From an uncultured Paracoccaceae bacterium (lineage in GTDB: Bacteria > Pseudomonadota > Alphaproteobacteria > Rhodobacterales > Rhodobacteraceae), in assembly GCA_947497065.1 (NCBI GenBank), contig CANMEQ010000004.1:186001-250000 (forward strand): a stretch of 64,000 nt of DNA, read 5' to 3'. Shown here one piece after another: positions 43,849 through 53,432 of the stretch. The notes below the pieces were generated by a model that worked only from the letters and a program-made list of their open reading frames with translations, was not told where the DNA came from and searched no databases. Both the position numbers and the translations under genes were made by a program. The first letter of the stretch is position 1. Every line of letters begins with the position of its first letter.

Positions 43849-44877
43849 ATGGCTGATACGTTGAAAGACCGGTTGAAGGCGAAGGCGTTTGACGAGGGGT
43901 TCGCGCATTTCGGTGTGTGCAGGCCGGATGCTGTGCCGGAGTTACCAGAGCGGTTGGCCACTTACGTCGAAGATGGACGGCATGGGCAGATGGCGTGGAT
44001 GGAGGAGCGCATGCAGTGGCGTGCGGATCCGAGCGCGTTGTGGCCCGAGGCGCGGTCTGTTGTGATGTTGGCCGAGCCTTACACGCCCACGCACAATCCG
44101 CTGGATGTTTTGGAGCAGCGGGATGTGGCGGCGATTTCTGTTTATGCGCAGAACCGCGATTACCATGACATCGTGAAGAAACGTTTGAAGCGTGTGGGGC
44201 GCTGGCTGGTCGAGGATGCGGGCTGCGAGATTAAGGTTTTTGTGGATACTGCGCCGGTGATGGAAAAGCCGCTGGCGGCGGCCGCAGGGCTGGGGTGGCA
44301 AGGCAAGCATACCAATTTGCTGAGCCGTGAATTGGGGAATTGGTTTTTCCTTGGGGCGATCTTTACCACGGCTGAATTAGAGCCTGATCCAGCGGGAAAC
44401 GGGAATTGTGGGTCATGCACGGCGTGTTTGGATGTGTGTCCGACGGATGCGTTTGTGGCGCCCTATCAGTTGGATGCGCGGCGGTGCATTTCGTATTTGA
44501 CGATTGAGCATAAGGGCCCCGTTCCAGAGGATTTGCGCGCGCGGATGGGCAACCGGATTTATGGCTGTGACGATTGTTTGGCGGTGTGCCCGTGGAACAA
44601 GTTCGCGGTGGAGGCGACCGAGATGCGCTATGCAGCGCGCGAGGATTTGAAGGCGCCACGATTACGTGACTTGGCCCTGCTGGACGATACCGCATTTCGC
44701 GCCATGTTTTCAGGGAGCCCGATCAAGCGGATCGGGCGCGATCGGTTTGTGCGCAATGTGCTGTATGCGATCGGCAATTCGGGTGACGGAGCGCTGCGGG
44801 ATGCGGCGGTTTCGTTGGTAGAGGATGCAGCGCCTGAGGTGGCGGATGCGGCGCGATGGGCGGCTGCGCGATTATAG
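43849..44877 (+). CDS. queG: epoxyqueuosine reductase
   Basis: 342 residues from the ATG at 43849 ([10 protein letters not shown]), preceded by GAGAGCGG. Two ferredoxin-type cysteine sets for [4Fe-4S] clusters are seen: [16 protein letters not shown] and [13 protein letters not shown]. The N-terminal cobalamin-binding domain and the block [20 protein letters not shown] are family features. It makes the final step of queuosine synthesis in tRNA. The sugar dehydrogenase follows after about ten bases, so co-transcription is likely. Confidence 0.95.
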   Translation: MADTLKDRLKAKAFDEGFAHFGVCRPDAVPELPERLATYVEDGRHGQMAWMEERMQWRADPSALWPEARSVVMLAEPYTPTHNPLDVLEQRDVAAISVYAQNRDYHDIVKKRLKRVGRWLVEDAGCEIKVFVDTAPVMEKPLAAAAGLGWQGKHTNLLSRELGNWFFLGAIFTTAELEPDPAGNGNCGSCTACLDVCPTDAFVAPYQLDARRCISYLTIEHKGPVPEDLRARMGNRIYGCDDCLAVCPWNKFAVEATEMRYAAREDLKAPRLRDLALLDDTAFRAMFSGSPIKRIGRDRFVRNVLYAIGNSGDGALRDAAVSLVEDAAPEVADAARWAAARL

Positions 44878-44887
44878 GAGAGAGATG

Positions 44888-46012
44888 ATGTTGCGATTTG
44901 GGGCGAGCGTGGTGTTTGCGGTGACGGCTGGACTGGCTGGAGCGCAGGTGGAACAGGGAGCGCCCAACGCGACATTTGAGCCTGCCTTTGCCGGGCAGAC
45001 GCGCGCGGCGGCTTTGCCAGAAACGCAGGTTGAGGTTTCGGTTTTTGCGCGAGGGCTGGATTTTCCCTGGGGGATAGCGCCGCTGCCTGATGGCCGGTTT
45101 TTGGTGACAGAGAAGGGCGGCACGCTGCAGTTGATTTCTGCGGATGGAGCCGTGTTAGGCTCTGTTTCCGGGTTGCCCGCGATTGAGGCTATTCGGCAAG
45201 GTGGGCTGTTGGATGTGGCTGTGTCACCGGATTTCGCGCGAGACGGGTTGGTGTATTTCACCTATTCGAAAGCGGTTCAGGGTGGGGTTGCCTTGGCTGC
45301 GGCGCGGGGCGTTTTGCAGGGTGATGCCTTGGTCGGTGTTGAGGATATCTTCGTTCAATCGCCTGCGCAGCAATCAGGCCAGCACTTTGGCAGTCGGATT
45401 ATTCCCGTGAACGGTGGCGCATGGATCACGACGGGGGATCGTGGGACAGGTGCGTTGGCGCAGCAGGACAACACCATCGGGAAGGTTTTGTGGTTTGATG
45501 GGACGAGCGTGACTGTTTGGTCGACGGGGCATCGCAACATTCAAGGGGCTGCGTTGAGAGACGGTGCGTTGTGGACGGTGGAACATGGGCCACGGGGTGG
45601 AGATGAGCTGAATAGGCCGGAACAGGGTCTGAATTATGGATGGCCGGTGGTGAGTTACGGGATCAATTATAACGGGGCAGACATCGGTGGCGGGATTGCT
45701 GTTGCCGATGGATTCGAGGGGCCGGTTTATTATTGGGACCCTGTGATCGCGCCGGGCGGTATGGCGGCTTACCCCGGTGATGGCGCGTTTGCGCCATGGC
45801 GTGGGGACTTTTTGATATCGTCGTTGAATCCGGGTGCTATGGTTCGTTTGAAGGTGGAACAGGGTCGTATCGTGGGGGAAGAACGCCTGCTGACGGATGT
45901 GGGCCGTGTACGGGATTTGGAGGTTTTGCCGGACGGGAGCGTTTTGGTGCTGATCGATGCGCCGGATGCAAATATTGTACGGATACAACCTATAGGTGGC
46001 GCTGTTGACTAA
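44888..46012 (+). CDS. PQQ-dependent sugar dehydrogenase (soluble aldose dehydrogenase, YliI-like)
   Basis: 374 residues from the ATG at 44888, with AGGAG seven bases before it; 44885 is also possible. A signal peptide (about 1-20) sends it to the periplasm. Beta-propeller features of the family are present: LDFPWGIAPLPDGRFLVTEK, then GGLLDVAVSPDF, then GTGALAQQDNTIGKVL and ENGPRGGDELN-like EHGPRGGDELNRPE. Such enzymes oxidise aldoses with PQQ. No PQQ synthesis genes are in the window. Confidence 0.88.
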   Translation: MLRFGASVVFAVTAGLAGAQVEQGAPNATFEPAFAGQTRAAALPETQVEVSVFARGLDFPWGIAPLPDGRFLVTEKGGTLQLISADGAVLGSVSGLPAIEAIRQGGLLDVAVSPDFARDGLVYFTYSKAVQGGVALAAARGVLQGDALVGVEDIFVQSPAQQSGQHFGSRIIPVNGGAWITTGDRGTGALAQQDNTIGKVLWFDGTSVTVWSTGHRNIQGAALRDGALWTVEHGPRGGDELNRPEQGLNYGWPVVSYGINYNGADIGGGIAVADGFEGPVYYWDPVIAPGGMAAYPGDGAFAPWRGDFLISSLNPGAMVRLKVEQGRIVGEERLLTDVGRVRDLEVLPDGSVLVLIDAPDANIVRIQPIGGAVD

Positions 46013-46030
46013 GCGGGCGTAAGCAAAGGT

Positions 46031-46957
46031 ATGACCCAATCTGCACCCAACGCATTGCGCGGTATATTTTACATGATGTCGGCGGTGACTGTGTTCACGG
46101 TGATGAGCGCGTTTATCAAGGCGGCGGACCGTGTGCCTGCGGGTGAGGCGATGTTTTTCCGCAGTGTTTGGGCGATGCCGATTTTGGTGATTTGGCTGAT
46201 GACCCATGAAGGGTTTCGTGCTGGTATCCAGACGGCGTCGGTGCGCAATCACGCGGTGCGCGGGATTGTCGGGTCTTGTGCGATGGGGCTGGGGTTTGCG
46301 GGACTGAAGTATTTGCCGCTGCCAGAGGTCACGGCGATACGATTTATGACACCGATCATCATGGTGGTTTTGGCGGCGCTGATGCTGGGCGAGCGGTTCC
46401 GGCTGGTGCGGGTGGCGGCCGTGGCCATGGGGTTTATCGGGGTTTTGATTATTGTGTTGCCGAGCCTGAGTGTGGGGTTTGGATCTGCGGCGGCGCTGGG
46501 GGCGTTTTTGACGTTGGGGTCCGCCTGTTTGGCGGCGTTGGCGCAGGTGTGGGTCAAGGGCATGTCGGGGCAGGAAAGCACGACGGCGATTGTGTTTTGG
46601 TTCTCGGTCACGTCGGCGAGTTTATCGTTGCTGACGGTGCCGTTCGGTTGGGTTTGGCCAACGGTGAGCGAGGCTGCGTTGTTGATTGGGGCCGGTGTTG
46701 TTGGGGGGCTGGGGCAGATTTTGCTGACGTCCAGTTACCGCTATGCGGATGCGGGGGTGCTGGCGCCGTTTACCTATGTGTCGATGCTGTGGTCGATTGT
46801 GATTGGGCTGATCTGGTTTGATGAGGTGCCGACCTGGGGCACGCTGATCGGGGCGTGTTTTGTGATTGGCGCCGGTGTGATCATCGTGCTGCGCGAGCGG
46901 CAGTTGGGCCGCGATGAGACGGCGCGGCGGAAGGTGAAGGCGAAGGGGTTGTGGTAG
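46031..46957 (+). CDS. DMT superfamily (EamA) inner-membrane transporter
   Basis: 308 residues with about ten membrane helices in two EamA repeats. The first repeat starts GIFYMMSAVTVFTVMSAFIKA; the second has LAQVWVKGMSG. The family exports amino acids, riboflavin precursors or other metabolites, or imports S-adenosylmethionine in one subgroup. The substrate is not predictable here. It begins 19 bases after the sugar dehydrogenase and may end the queG operon; a hairpin region follows before the convergent ilvE. Confidence 0.85.
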   Translation: MTQSAPNALRGIFYMMSAVTVFTVMSAFIKAADRVPAGEAMFFRSVWAMPILVIWLMTHEGFRAGIQTASVRNHAVRGIVGSCAMGLGFAGLKYLPLPEVTAIRFMTPIIMVVLAALMLGERFRLVRVAAVAMGFIGVLIIVLPSLSVGFGSAAALGAFLTLGSACLAALAQVWVKGMSGQESTTAIVFWFSVTSASLSLLTVPFGWVWPTVSEAALLIGAGVVGGLGQILLTSSYRYADAGVLAPFTYVSMLWSIVIGLIWFDEVPTWGTLIGACFVIGAGVIIVLRERQLGRDETARRKVKAKGLW

Positions 46958-47070
46958 CTTCGGTGATTTTGCGCTGCTTTGTGTTGGGCCGCAGACATAG
47001 GAGAAGAGCCAAATGGCTCACCAGTTTATGGACCAACGCCACTGTGAGGCCAGCCAGTTCTTACTAAATT

Positions 47071-47172
47071 GCCCCAAGCTGTTGGGCTTGGGGCGGCTAA
47101 GAAAGTTTTTGCGAATTGAACGATGCCTGGGGGCCTGAATGGCTTTAGGCGGTATGGTGGGTTTCACCCACC
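47071..47172. terminator. two hairpins between convergent EamA gene and ilvE
   Basis: GCCCCAAGC (47071-47079) pairs with GCTTGGGGC (47086-47094); a second stem GGTGGGT (47156-47162) / ACCCACC (47166-47172) abuts the ilvE stop. The second resembles the widespread GTAGGGTGGGT-type extragenic repeat. Both probably help end converging transcripts. No gene is supported in 46958-47172. Confidence 0.5.
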
Positions 47173-48042
47173 CTACGCGCGGACGAGCTTTTCGTAGTCT
47201 TCGGCGATGTCTTTGCACAATGCGCCGACTTCGAAGTTGTAGTCACCGATTTGGCCGACGGGGGTGACTTCGGCTGCTGTGCCGGTGAGCCAGCATTGCT
47301 CAAACCCTTCGAGCTCTTCTGGCATGATCACGCGTTCGTTCACGGTGATGCCTTTGGATTGCAGGCGTTTGATGACTGTCTGGCGGGTCAGACCGTTGAG
47401 GAAGACGTCCGCCTTGGGGGTGTGCACTTCGCCGTCTTTGACGAAGAAGATGTTCGCGCCGGTGCATTCAGCGACGTAGCCGCGGTAGTCCATGAACAGG
47501 GCGTCGGAGCAGCCTTTGGCTTCGGCGGCGTGTTTGGAGGTTGTGCAGATCATGTAGAGGCCAGCGGCCTTGGCGTGCACGGGGATTGTTTCGGGGGAGG
47601 GGCGTTTCCATTTCGCGATGTCGATTTTCGCGCCTTTGAATTTCGCGTCACCGTAGTAGTTGCCCCATTCCCATGCGGCGATCGCGAGGTGGACGGGGTT
47701 GCGGGCAGAGGCCACGCCCATGTCTTCGCCAGCGCCGCGCCAAGCAACGGCACGCACGTAGGCGTCTGTCAGGCCGTTTTCGGTGATGACCTGTTGTTTG
47801 GCGGCTTCGATTTCATCCACGGTGTAGGGGATTTGGAAGTCGAGCTCGCCCGCTGAGAAGTGCAAGCGTTCGGAGTGTTCGCGGCTGAGGAAGATTTTGC
47901 CGTTGTAGCACCGCTCGCCCTCGAACACGGAGGAGGCGTAGTGCATGGCGTGGGTGAGAACGTGGACTTGCGCCGAGCGCCAGTCGACCAATTGGCCGTC
48001 CATCCAGATTTTTCCGTCTTGATCTGCGTATGAACCCGCCAT
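47173..48042 (-). CDS. ilvE: branched-chain amino acid aminotransferase
   Basis: 289 residues from the ATG at 48042 (MAGSYADQDG), eight bases after GGGAG. Class IV aminotransferase features: the N-terminal WMDGQLVDWRSAQVHVLTHAMHY, CYNGKIFLSREHSERL, and the cofactor region YVAECTGANIFFVKDGEV. It makes or degrades leucine, isoleucine and valine with pyridoxal phosphate in the cytoplasm. It is single and divergent from petP. Its putative promoter overlaps that of petP. Confidence 0.95.
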   Translation of the reverse strand: MAGSYADQDGKIWMDGQLVDWRSAQVHVLTHAMHYASSVFEGERCYNGKIFLSREHSERLHFSAGELDFQIPYTVDEIEAAKQQVITENGLTDAYVRAVAWRGAGEDMGVASARNPVHLAIAAWEWGNYYGDAKFKGAKIDIAKWKRPSPETIPVHAKAAGLYMICTTSKHAAEAKGCSDALFMDYRGYVAECTGANIFFVKDGEVHTPKADVFLNGLTRQTVIKRLQSKGITVNERVIMPEELEGFEQCWLTGTAAEVTPVGQIGDYNFEVGALCKDIAEDYEKLVRA

Positions 48043-48124
48043 GTCGAGGTCTCCCACCCTTTAAAATTTCGAAAATGTCGCCGATAGGTCCGATGCGGTC
48101 ATAATGTTGCGCCAAACCTGCGAT

Positions 48125-48153
48125 TGGATATCTTTGGCCTGTTGGAATGTCAA
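48125..48153 (-). promoter_or_regulatory. candidate ilvE promoter
   Basis: On the minus strand TTGACA (plus 48148-48153) and TATCCA (plus 48125-48130) are 17 bases apart, with the predicted start about 75 bases before ilvE. The -35 is perfect; the -10 is weak. Confidence 0.45.
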
Positions 48154-48170
48154 CAAAGCTGACGTATTGT
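48142..48170 (+). promoter_or_regulatory. candidate petP-petR promoter
   Basis: TTGGAA (48142-48147) and TATTGT (48165-48170) are 17 bases apart. They overlap the -35 region of the divergent ilvE promoter, so binding of polymerase or a regulator at one could exclude the other. Confidence 0.35.
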
Positions 48171-48195
48171 TGGGTTAAGAAGATCGGAGGATCCC

Positions 48196-48699
48196 ATGGA
48201 AAACGGTGCGCGCGACAACGGCAATGCGTTGTTGTTTTTGACAGATGCCCAGTTGCGGAAAGGGATTGAGGCGATGTTTTTTGCCTATCGCGGGTTTACC
48301 GCCGATCCAGACCGGATTTTGGAAGATTTGGCCTATGGCCGTGCCCATCACCGCGCGATCCATTTTATCAACAGATCACCGGGTACAACGGTTAATAATC
48401 TGTTATCTATTCTTGGTGTGACCAAACAATCGTTGAACCGCGTGTTGCGTGCATTGGTTGAGGATGGTTTGGTGCGAAGTGAGGTTGGGACGCGCGACAA
48501 GAGGGAGCGGCATTTGTTTTTGACGGGTGCTGGTGAGGAGTTGGAGCGTCGATTGTCGGATGCACAACGGGACCGGATGCGCGCGGCTTACCGCAATGCG
48601 GGGCCAGAGGCCGTGGCCGGGTTTCGGCAGGTGCTGGAGGCGATGATGGATGAGGAAAGTGCGGCGCGCTATGCGGCGTTGAAGGAATTAAAGGGGTAG
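48196..48699 (+). CDS. petP: MarR-family regulator, PetP-like
   Basis: 167 residues, the size of Rhodobacter capsulatus PetP. A MarR winged helix-turn-helix is visible (HHRAIHFINRSPGTTVNNLL, then VTKQSLNRVLRALVEDGLV and the wing TRDKRERHLFLT). It stands directly before an OmpR-type regulator, the same order as petP-petR in R. capsulatus, where the pair affects cytochrome c and bc1 expression. Here no pet cytochrome genes are adjacent. The assignment rests on size, family and gene order. A CGGAGG ribosome site precedes it. Confidence 0.78.
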   Translation: MENGARDNGNALLFLTDAQLRKGIEAMFFAYRGFTADPDRILEDLAYGRAHHRAIHFINRSPGTTVNNLLSILGVTKQSLNRVLRALVEDGLVRSEVGTRDKRERHLFLTGAGEELERRLSDAQRDRMRAAYRNAGPEAVAGFRQVLEAMMDEESAARYAALKELKG

Positions 48700-48703
48700 G
48701 CGC

Positions 48704-49405
48704 ATGTTGCATGATCAACCACATTTACTGATCGTTGATGATGATGAGCGCATTCGTGTGCTGTTGCAGAAGTTTTTGGTGCGCAACGGGTTTTTGGTGA
48801 CTGCGGCGCGCGATGCGGCCCATGCGCGGCGTATTCTGTCGGGGTTGGATTTTGATCTGATCGTGCTGGATGTGATGATGCCCGGTGAAGATGGGGTTTC
48901 GTTGTGCGGTGAGCTGCGCAAAAACCGTGAGACGCCGATTTTGTTGCTGACGGCGAAGGCCGAAACCGGGGACAGGATTGCCGGGCTGGAGGCGGGTGCG
49001 GATGATTATCTGGCCAAGCCGTTTGAGCCCAAAGAGCTATTGCTGCGGATCAATTCCATTTTGCGGCGGGTGCCGCCAGCCGATGCGGAACGCGACGTGC
49101 CGAAGGTGCTGCATCTGGGGCCGCTGCGCTATGATATGGAGCGGGCCGAGTTGTGGCAGGGCGAAGAGCTGGTGCGGCTGACGGCGACGGAAGTGCAATT
49201 GATGCGGATTTTCTCTGTCACGCCGGGGACGGCGTTGAGCCGGTCGGATTTGGTGGAAAAGCTGGGGCGTGCCGGTGGGCAGGCGCAGGAGCGCGCGGTG
49301 GATGTTCAGATCACGCGGTTGCGCCGGAAGCTGGAGGCTGACCCCAAGCAGCCACGGTATTTGCAGACCGTGCGCGGAGCTGGCTACATGTTGGCGCCTG
49401 ATTAA
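48704..49405 (+). CDS. petR: OmpR-family response regulator, PetR-like
   Basis: 233 residues. The receiver domain has acidic residues D12-D13, the phosphorylation aspartate D56 in LIVLDVMMPG and the conserved LAKPFEP lysine. The C-terminal winged-helix DNA-binding domain spans about 130-230 (ATEVQLMRIF, RAVDVQITRLRRKLE). It follows petP by four bases. In R. capsulatus PetR is needed for cytochrome expression. No sensor kinase is encoded nearby, so the signal comes from elsewhere or the protein acts unphosphorylated. The HDAC-like gene starts directly at its stop. Confidence 0.83.
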   Translation: MLHDQPHLLIVDDDERIRVLLQKFLVRNGFLVTAARDAAHARRILSGLDFDLIVLDVMMPGEDGVSLCGELRKNRETPILLLTAKAETGDRIAGLEAGADDYLAKPFEPKELLLRINSILRRVPPADAERDVPKVLHLGPLRYDMERAELWQGEELVRLTATEVQLMRIFSVTPGTALSRSDLVEKLGRAGGQAQERAVDVQITRLRRKLEADPKQPRYLQTVRGAGYMLAPD

Positions 49406-50332
49406 ATGGTCACAGCATTGGTGACGCATAAGGCGTGCTACGACCATGTCACGCCGCCTGGCCATCCCGAACAGGTGGCGCGGCTAGATGCTGTTTTGGG
49501 CGCGCTGGAGGGTGTGGAGATGCACCGTGTTGCGGCGCCGATGGCGGCAACTGATGATTTGCTACGGTGCCATCCGCAGAGCCATTTGGATGAGATTGAG
49601 GCGGCAGTGCCGGCTGAAGGGTGGCGATCACTCGATGCGGATACGCATATGTCTGTTGGGTCGTTGGAGGCAGCGTACCGGGCGGCGGGCGGAGTTGTGC
49701 GCGCGGTGGATCTGGTGATGGGCGGAGAGGCGCAAAATGCTTTTGCAGCTGTGCGCCCACCTGGCCATCATGCGGAACGTGAAACGGCGATGGGGTTTTG
49801 TTTTTTCGGGTCGGTTGCTGTGGCTGCGAAACATGCGCTGGAGTTTCACGGGTTAAAGCGCGTCGCGATTGTGGATTTCGATGTGCATCACGGGAATGGC
49901 ACGCAGGATTTGGTGGAGGAAGACGACCGGATTCTGTTTTGTTCGAGCCATCAGTCGCCGTTGTGGCCTGGTACGGGTGCGGCGCATGAAACCGGTGTGG
50001 GCAATGTGTTGAACGTGCCTTTGGCTGTTGGTGCTGGTTCGGCAGCGTTTCGCGCGGCCTATGAGGATGTTGTGTTCCCACGTCTTGCGGCGTTCAAACC
50101 TGAACTTCTGCTGATTTCCGCCGGATTTGATGCACATGCAGATGATCCATTGGCGAGCATGGAATTGACGGATGAAGATTTCGGTTGGGTGACATCGCGG
50201 TTGTGTGATGTGGCGCAGGATCATTGTTCTGGTCGGGTGGTATCGGCGTTGGAAGGTGGGTATGACTTGGATGCGCTGGGGCGATCAGCCCGTGCGCATG
50301 TGGAAGTTTTAGAGAAGCGGGGACGGGCCTGA
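49406..50332 (+). CDS. histone deacetylase-like amidohydrolase
   Basis: 308 residues. Zinc-site motifs of the arginase/deacetylase fold are visible: RPPGHHAERE, VDFDVHHGNGTQD, and LLISAGFDAHADDP. Bacterial members deacetylate acetylpolyamines or other small amides, or acetylated proteins; acetoin-utilisation AcuC relatives are similar. It begins at the base after the petR stop and overlaps xseB by one base, so it lies in a tight operon with housekeeping isoprenoid genes. The substrate is unknown. Confidence 0.9.
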   Translation: MVTALVTHKACYDHVTPPGHPEQVARLDAVLGALEGVEMHRVAAPMAATDDLLRCHPQSHLDEIEAAVPAEGWRSLDADTHMSVGSLEAAYRAAGGVVRAVDLVMGGEAQNAFAAVRPPGHHAERETAMGFCFFGSVAVAAKHALEFHGLKRVAIVDFDVHHGNGTQDLVEEDDRILFCSSHQSPLWPGTGAAHETGVGNVLNVPLAVGAGSAAFRAAYEDVVFPRLAAFKPELLLISAGFDAHADDPLASMELTDEDFGWVTSRLCDVAQDHCSGRVVSALEGGYDLDALGRSARAHVEVLEKRGRA

Positions 50333-50562
50333 TGGACGTGAACGAGATGAGTTTTGAGGACGCGTTGCGCGAGTTAGAGACTGTTGTTGGGAAGTTGGAG
50401 CGCGGCGAGGTGCCGCTAGATAAATCCATCGAGCTGTACGAGCGGGGTGCGGCGTTGAAGAAACGCTGTGAGGCGAAGCTGAAAGAGGCCGAAGAGAAGG
50501 TTGCGAAGCTGACGCTGGATGGTGACGGGCAGCCGACAGGCACGGCACCGTTGGACGGTTAA
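50332..50562 (+). CDS. xseB: exodeoxyribonuclease VII small subunit
   Basis: 76 residues, typical length. The core SFEDALRELETVVGKLERGEV and LDKSIELYERG is the XseB signature. It forms exonuclease VII with XseA, which is not in this window; the complex degrades single-stranded DNA. It overlaps the preceding gene by one base and is followed by ispA after three bases, the usual xseB-ispA-dxs order of many proteobacteria. Confidence 0.95.
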   Translation: MDVNEMSFEDALRELETVVGKLERGEVPLDKSIELYERGAALKKRCEAKLKEAEEKVAKLTLDGDGQPTGTAPLDG

Positions 50563-50565
50563 CTG

Positions 50566-51450
50566 ATGCACGCCATTGATCCATTGCCATTTACCCAAGC
50601 GTTGCCGCGCGCCCAACGGGTTGTTCAGACCTGTCTGGATGCAATGATTTTGCCGACGCAGGATGATCTGTCGGCGGCGATGCGCTATGCGGTTGTGGGC
50701 GGTAAAGCGTTGCGTGGGTTTTTGGTGTTGGAAGGTGCGCGGTTGCACGGGGTTCAGATTGGGCCGGCGAGCATGGCGGCCTTGGCGATTGAATGTCTGC
50801 ACGCCTATTCATTGGTGCATGATGATTTGCCCTGCATGGATGATGATGACCTGCGACGCGGGCAGCCGACGGTTCATAAAAAGTGGGACGAGGCGACGGC
50901 GGTTTTGGCGGGAGATGCTTTGCAGACTTTGGCGTTTGAGCTGGTCAATCATTCCGACATTGGCACGGCTGAGGTTTCCCGCAGATTGTCGTATTCGCTG
51001 GCTGTTGCCGCGGGGCGCGGTGGAATGGTGGGCGGCCAGATGTTGGATATTCAGGCCGAGAGCCGGTCTGACGGGCATAGTTTGGCGGAGATCGAAGCGA
51101 TCCAGACTGGTAAGACAGGTGCGTTGATCCGCTGGTCTGCGATGGCGGGCGCGATGCTTGGAGCGGGTGAAACAGGCCCGTTGCGGACATACGGAGATGC
51201 GCTTGGGCTTGCGTTTCAAATTGCTGATGACGTGCTGGATGTTGAAGGTGACGCCGCCACCGTTGGGAAGGCTGTTGGCAAGGATGCTGACGCTGGGAAG
51301 GCCACGTTTGTGTCTTTGTTGGGCTTGGATGAAGCCAAGCGGCGGGCGCGGCAATTGACCCTAGAGGCATGTGATGCCTTGGCGTGTTATGGTGACGATG
51401 CGGAGACCTTGAAAGAGGCCGCGCGATTTGTGATTACGCGATCGCATTAA
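50566..51450 (+). CDS. ispA: polyprenyl (farnesyl/geranyl) diphosphate synthase
   Basis: 294 residues. The first aspartate-rich motif is [10 protein letters not shown] (86-95) with the IspA-type spacing; the second is seen in [13 protein letters not shown]. It builds C15 (possibly C10) prenyl diphosphates from isopentenyl and dimethylallyl diphosphate, for quinones, undecaprenol and carotenoids. It lies between xseB and dxs, which supports the ispA name. Confidence 0.94.
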   Translation: MHAIDPLPFTQALPRAQRVVQTCLDAMILPTQDDLSAAMRYAVVGGKALRGFLVLEGARLHGVQIGPASMAALAIECLHAYSLVHDDLPCMDDDDLRRGQPTVHKKWDEATAVLAGDALQTLAFELVNHSDIGTAEVSRRLSYSLAVAAGRGGMVGGQMLDIQAESRSDGHSLAEIEAIQTGKTGALIRWSAMAGAMLGAGETGPLRTYGDALGLAFQIADDVLDVEGDAATVGKAVGKDADAGKATFVSLLGLDEAKRRARQLTLEACDALACYGDDAETLKEAARFVITRSH

Positions 51451-51466
51451 AGGAAAGGCCGCGAGT

Positions 51467-53374
51467 ATGGCTGTACGACCACAGACCCCAACGTTGGATC
51501 GGATTGATCTGCCGAGTGACCTGAACGGGTTGAGCGATGCGCAATTGTCGACGCTGGCGGATGAGCTGCGGGCCGAGACGATTTCGGCTGTGTCAGAGAC
51601 GGGTGGCCATTTGGGGGCTGGTCTGGGTGTGGTTGAAATGACCGTGGCGTTGCATGCGGTGTTTGATGCGCCCAAGGACAAGATCATTTGGGATGTGTCG
51701 CACCAGTGTTATCCGCACAAGATTTTGACGGGGCGGCGGGACCGTATTCGGACGTTGCGCCAGAAGGACGGGTTGAGCGGTTTTACGAAACGGTCCGAAA
51801 GCCCGTATGATTGCTTTGGCGCGGCGCATTCGAGCACCTCTATTTCTGCGGCTTTGGGGTTTGCGGTTGCCCGTGATCTGGGCGGTGAAGGTGGCGATGC
51901 GATTGCGGTGATTGGCGATGGGTCGATGTCGGCCGGTATGGCCTATGAGGCGATGAACAATGCGGGCCATTTGGGCAAGCGGTTGATCGTGATTTTGAAC
52001 GACAACGAGATGTCGATTGCGCCGCCTGTTGGGGCGATGTCATCGTATTTGTCGCGGCTGTATGCGGGTGCGCCATTTCAGGAATTTAAGGCGGCGGCGA
52101 AGGGGGCGGTTTCGTTCTTGCCGGAGCCGTTCCAAGAGGGCGCGCGGCGGGCCAAGGAAATGCTGAAGGGCATGACCGTGGGCGGCACGATGTTTGAAGA
52201 GCTGGGGTTCAGTTATTTGGGGCCGATTGATGGTCACGATATGGAACAGCTGTTGTCTGTTTTGCGGACGGTGAAGGACCGTGCGACGGGGCCGATCTTG
52301 ATCCATGCGATTACCAAAAAGGGCAAGGGTTACGCAGAGCACCGTGCGGATCGCGGGCATGCGACAGCCAAGTTTGATGTGGCTACTGGTGAGCAACAAA
52401 AGGCGCCGAGCAATGCCCCAAGCTACACATCTGTTTTTGCAGAGAGCCTGATTAAGGAAGCCGCGAAGGACGATAAGATCGTCGCGGTGACGGCTGCGAT
52501 GCCCGATGGCACGGGGCTGGACAAGTTTATGAAGAAGTTCGCGTCGCGCTGTTTTGATGTGGGCATTGCTGAGCAGCATGCGGTGACGTTTTGCGCCGGT
52601 ATGGCGGCGGGCGGGATGAAGCCGTTTTGCGCGCTCTACTCGACGTTTTTGCAACGCGGGTACGATCAGGTTGTGCATGATGTGGCGATCCAGCGGTTGC
52701 CGGTGCGGTTTGCGATTGATCGCGCTGGGCTGGTGGGGGCCGATGGGGCGACCCATGCGGGGTCTTTCGATGTTGGGTTTTTGGCGAACTTGCCCGGATT
52801 TGTGGTGATGGCTGCGGCGGATGAAGCTGAGCTGGTGCGGATGGTGGCCACGGCTGTGGCGCATGATGAGGGGCCGATTGCGTTCCGGTTCCCGCGCGGT
52901 GAAGGCGTGGGGGTTGAGATTCCAGAGGATGCGCAACCGTTGGAGATTGGGAAGGGCCGGATCGTGCGTGAGGGCGCGCGTGTGGCTGTTTTGTCCTTCG
53001 GGACGCGGTTGCAGGAAGTTGAGAAAGCCGCCGAAGCTTTGGCCCTGCGCGGGATTGAATTGACGGTGGCTGATGCGCGGTTTGCCAAGCCGCTGGACCG
53101 CGACATGATTTTGGCATTGGCCGAAGGGCATGAGGCGTTGATCACGGTGGAAGAGGGCGCTGTTGGCGGATTCGGGTCACATGTGGCGCAGTTGTTGGCG
53201 GATGAGGGCGTGTTTGATCACGGGCTGAAGTACCGCAGCATGGTGTTGCCCGACACGTTTATCGATCAGGCGAGCCCACGGGATATGTACGACGCGGCGG
53301 CGATGAATGCCGAGCACATCGAGGCGAAGGTTTTGGATGTGTTGGGTGTTGAGGTTTTGAGCCAACGCGCGTGA
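51467..53374 (+). CDS. dxs: 1-deoxy-D-xylulose-5-phosphate synthase
   Basis: 635 residues, normal length. The thiamine diphosphate motif begins [18 protein letters not shown] (150-167) and ends near [25 protein letters not shown] is another family block. The transketolase-like pyrimidine and C-terminal domains follow. It makes the first intermediate of the MEP isoprenoid pathway from pyruvate and glyceraldehyde 3-phosphate. It is the last gene of the petP-dxs run and is followed by a long hairpin. Confidence 0.97.
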   Translation: MAVRPQTPTLDRIDLPSDLNGLSDAQLSTLADELRAETISAVSETGGHLGAGLGVVEMTVALHAVFDAPKDKIIWDVSHQCYPHKILTGRRDRIRTLRQKDGLSGFTKRSESPYDCFGAAHSSTSISAALGFAVARDLGGEGGDAIAVIGDGSMSAGMAYEAMNNAGHLGKRLIVILNDNEMSIAPPVGAMSSYLSRLYAGAPFQEFKAAAKGAVSFLPEPFQEGARRAKEMLKGMTVGGTMFEELGFSYLGPIDGHDMEQLLSVLRTVKDRATGPILIHAITKKGKGYAEHRADRGHATAKFDVATGEQQKAPSNAPSYTSVFAESLIKEAAKDDKIVAVTAAMPDGTGLDKFMKKFASRCFDVGIAEQHAVTFCAGMAAGGMKPFCALYSTFLQRGYDQVVHDVAIQRLPVRFAIDRAGLVGADGATHAGSFDVGFLANLPGFVVMAAADEAELVRMVATAVAHDEGPIAFRFPRGEGVGVEIPEDAQPLEIGKGRIVREGARVAVLSFGTRLQEVEKAAEALALRGIELTVADARFAKPLDRDMILALAEGHEALITVEEGAVGGFGSHVAQLLADEGVFDHGLKYRSMVLPDTFIDQASPRDMYDAAAMNAEHIEAKVLDVLGVEVLSQRA

Positions 53375-53380
53375 CGCGGA

Positions 53381-53423
53381 CGGGGGCTGCGCTGTTTGAG
53401 CCGATGGCTCAAATGCGCCCCGC
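53381..53423. terminator. long hairpin between convergent dxs and sodium channel genes
   Basis: The inner stem TTTGAGCC (53395-53402), loop GAT, GGCTCAAA (53406-53413) is flanked by GGGGCTGCGC and GCGCCCCG, which pair further with small bulges. No T run. It probably ends converging transcripts and resembles the GC-rich hairpins at 43.8 and 58.6 kb. Confidence 0.6.
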
Positions 53424-53432
53424 CCGCCGTCC

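Noticed and set aside
52040-53131. 363-codon minus-strand frame opposite dxs
   Set aside because: Arg/His-rich antisense shadow without family features.
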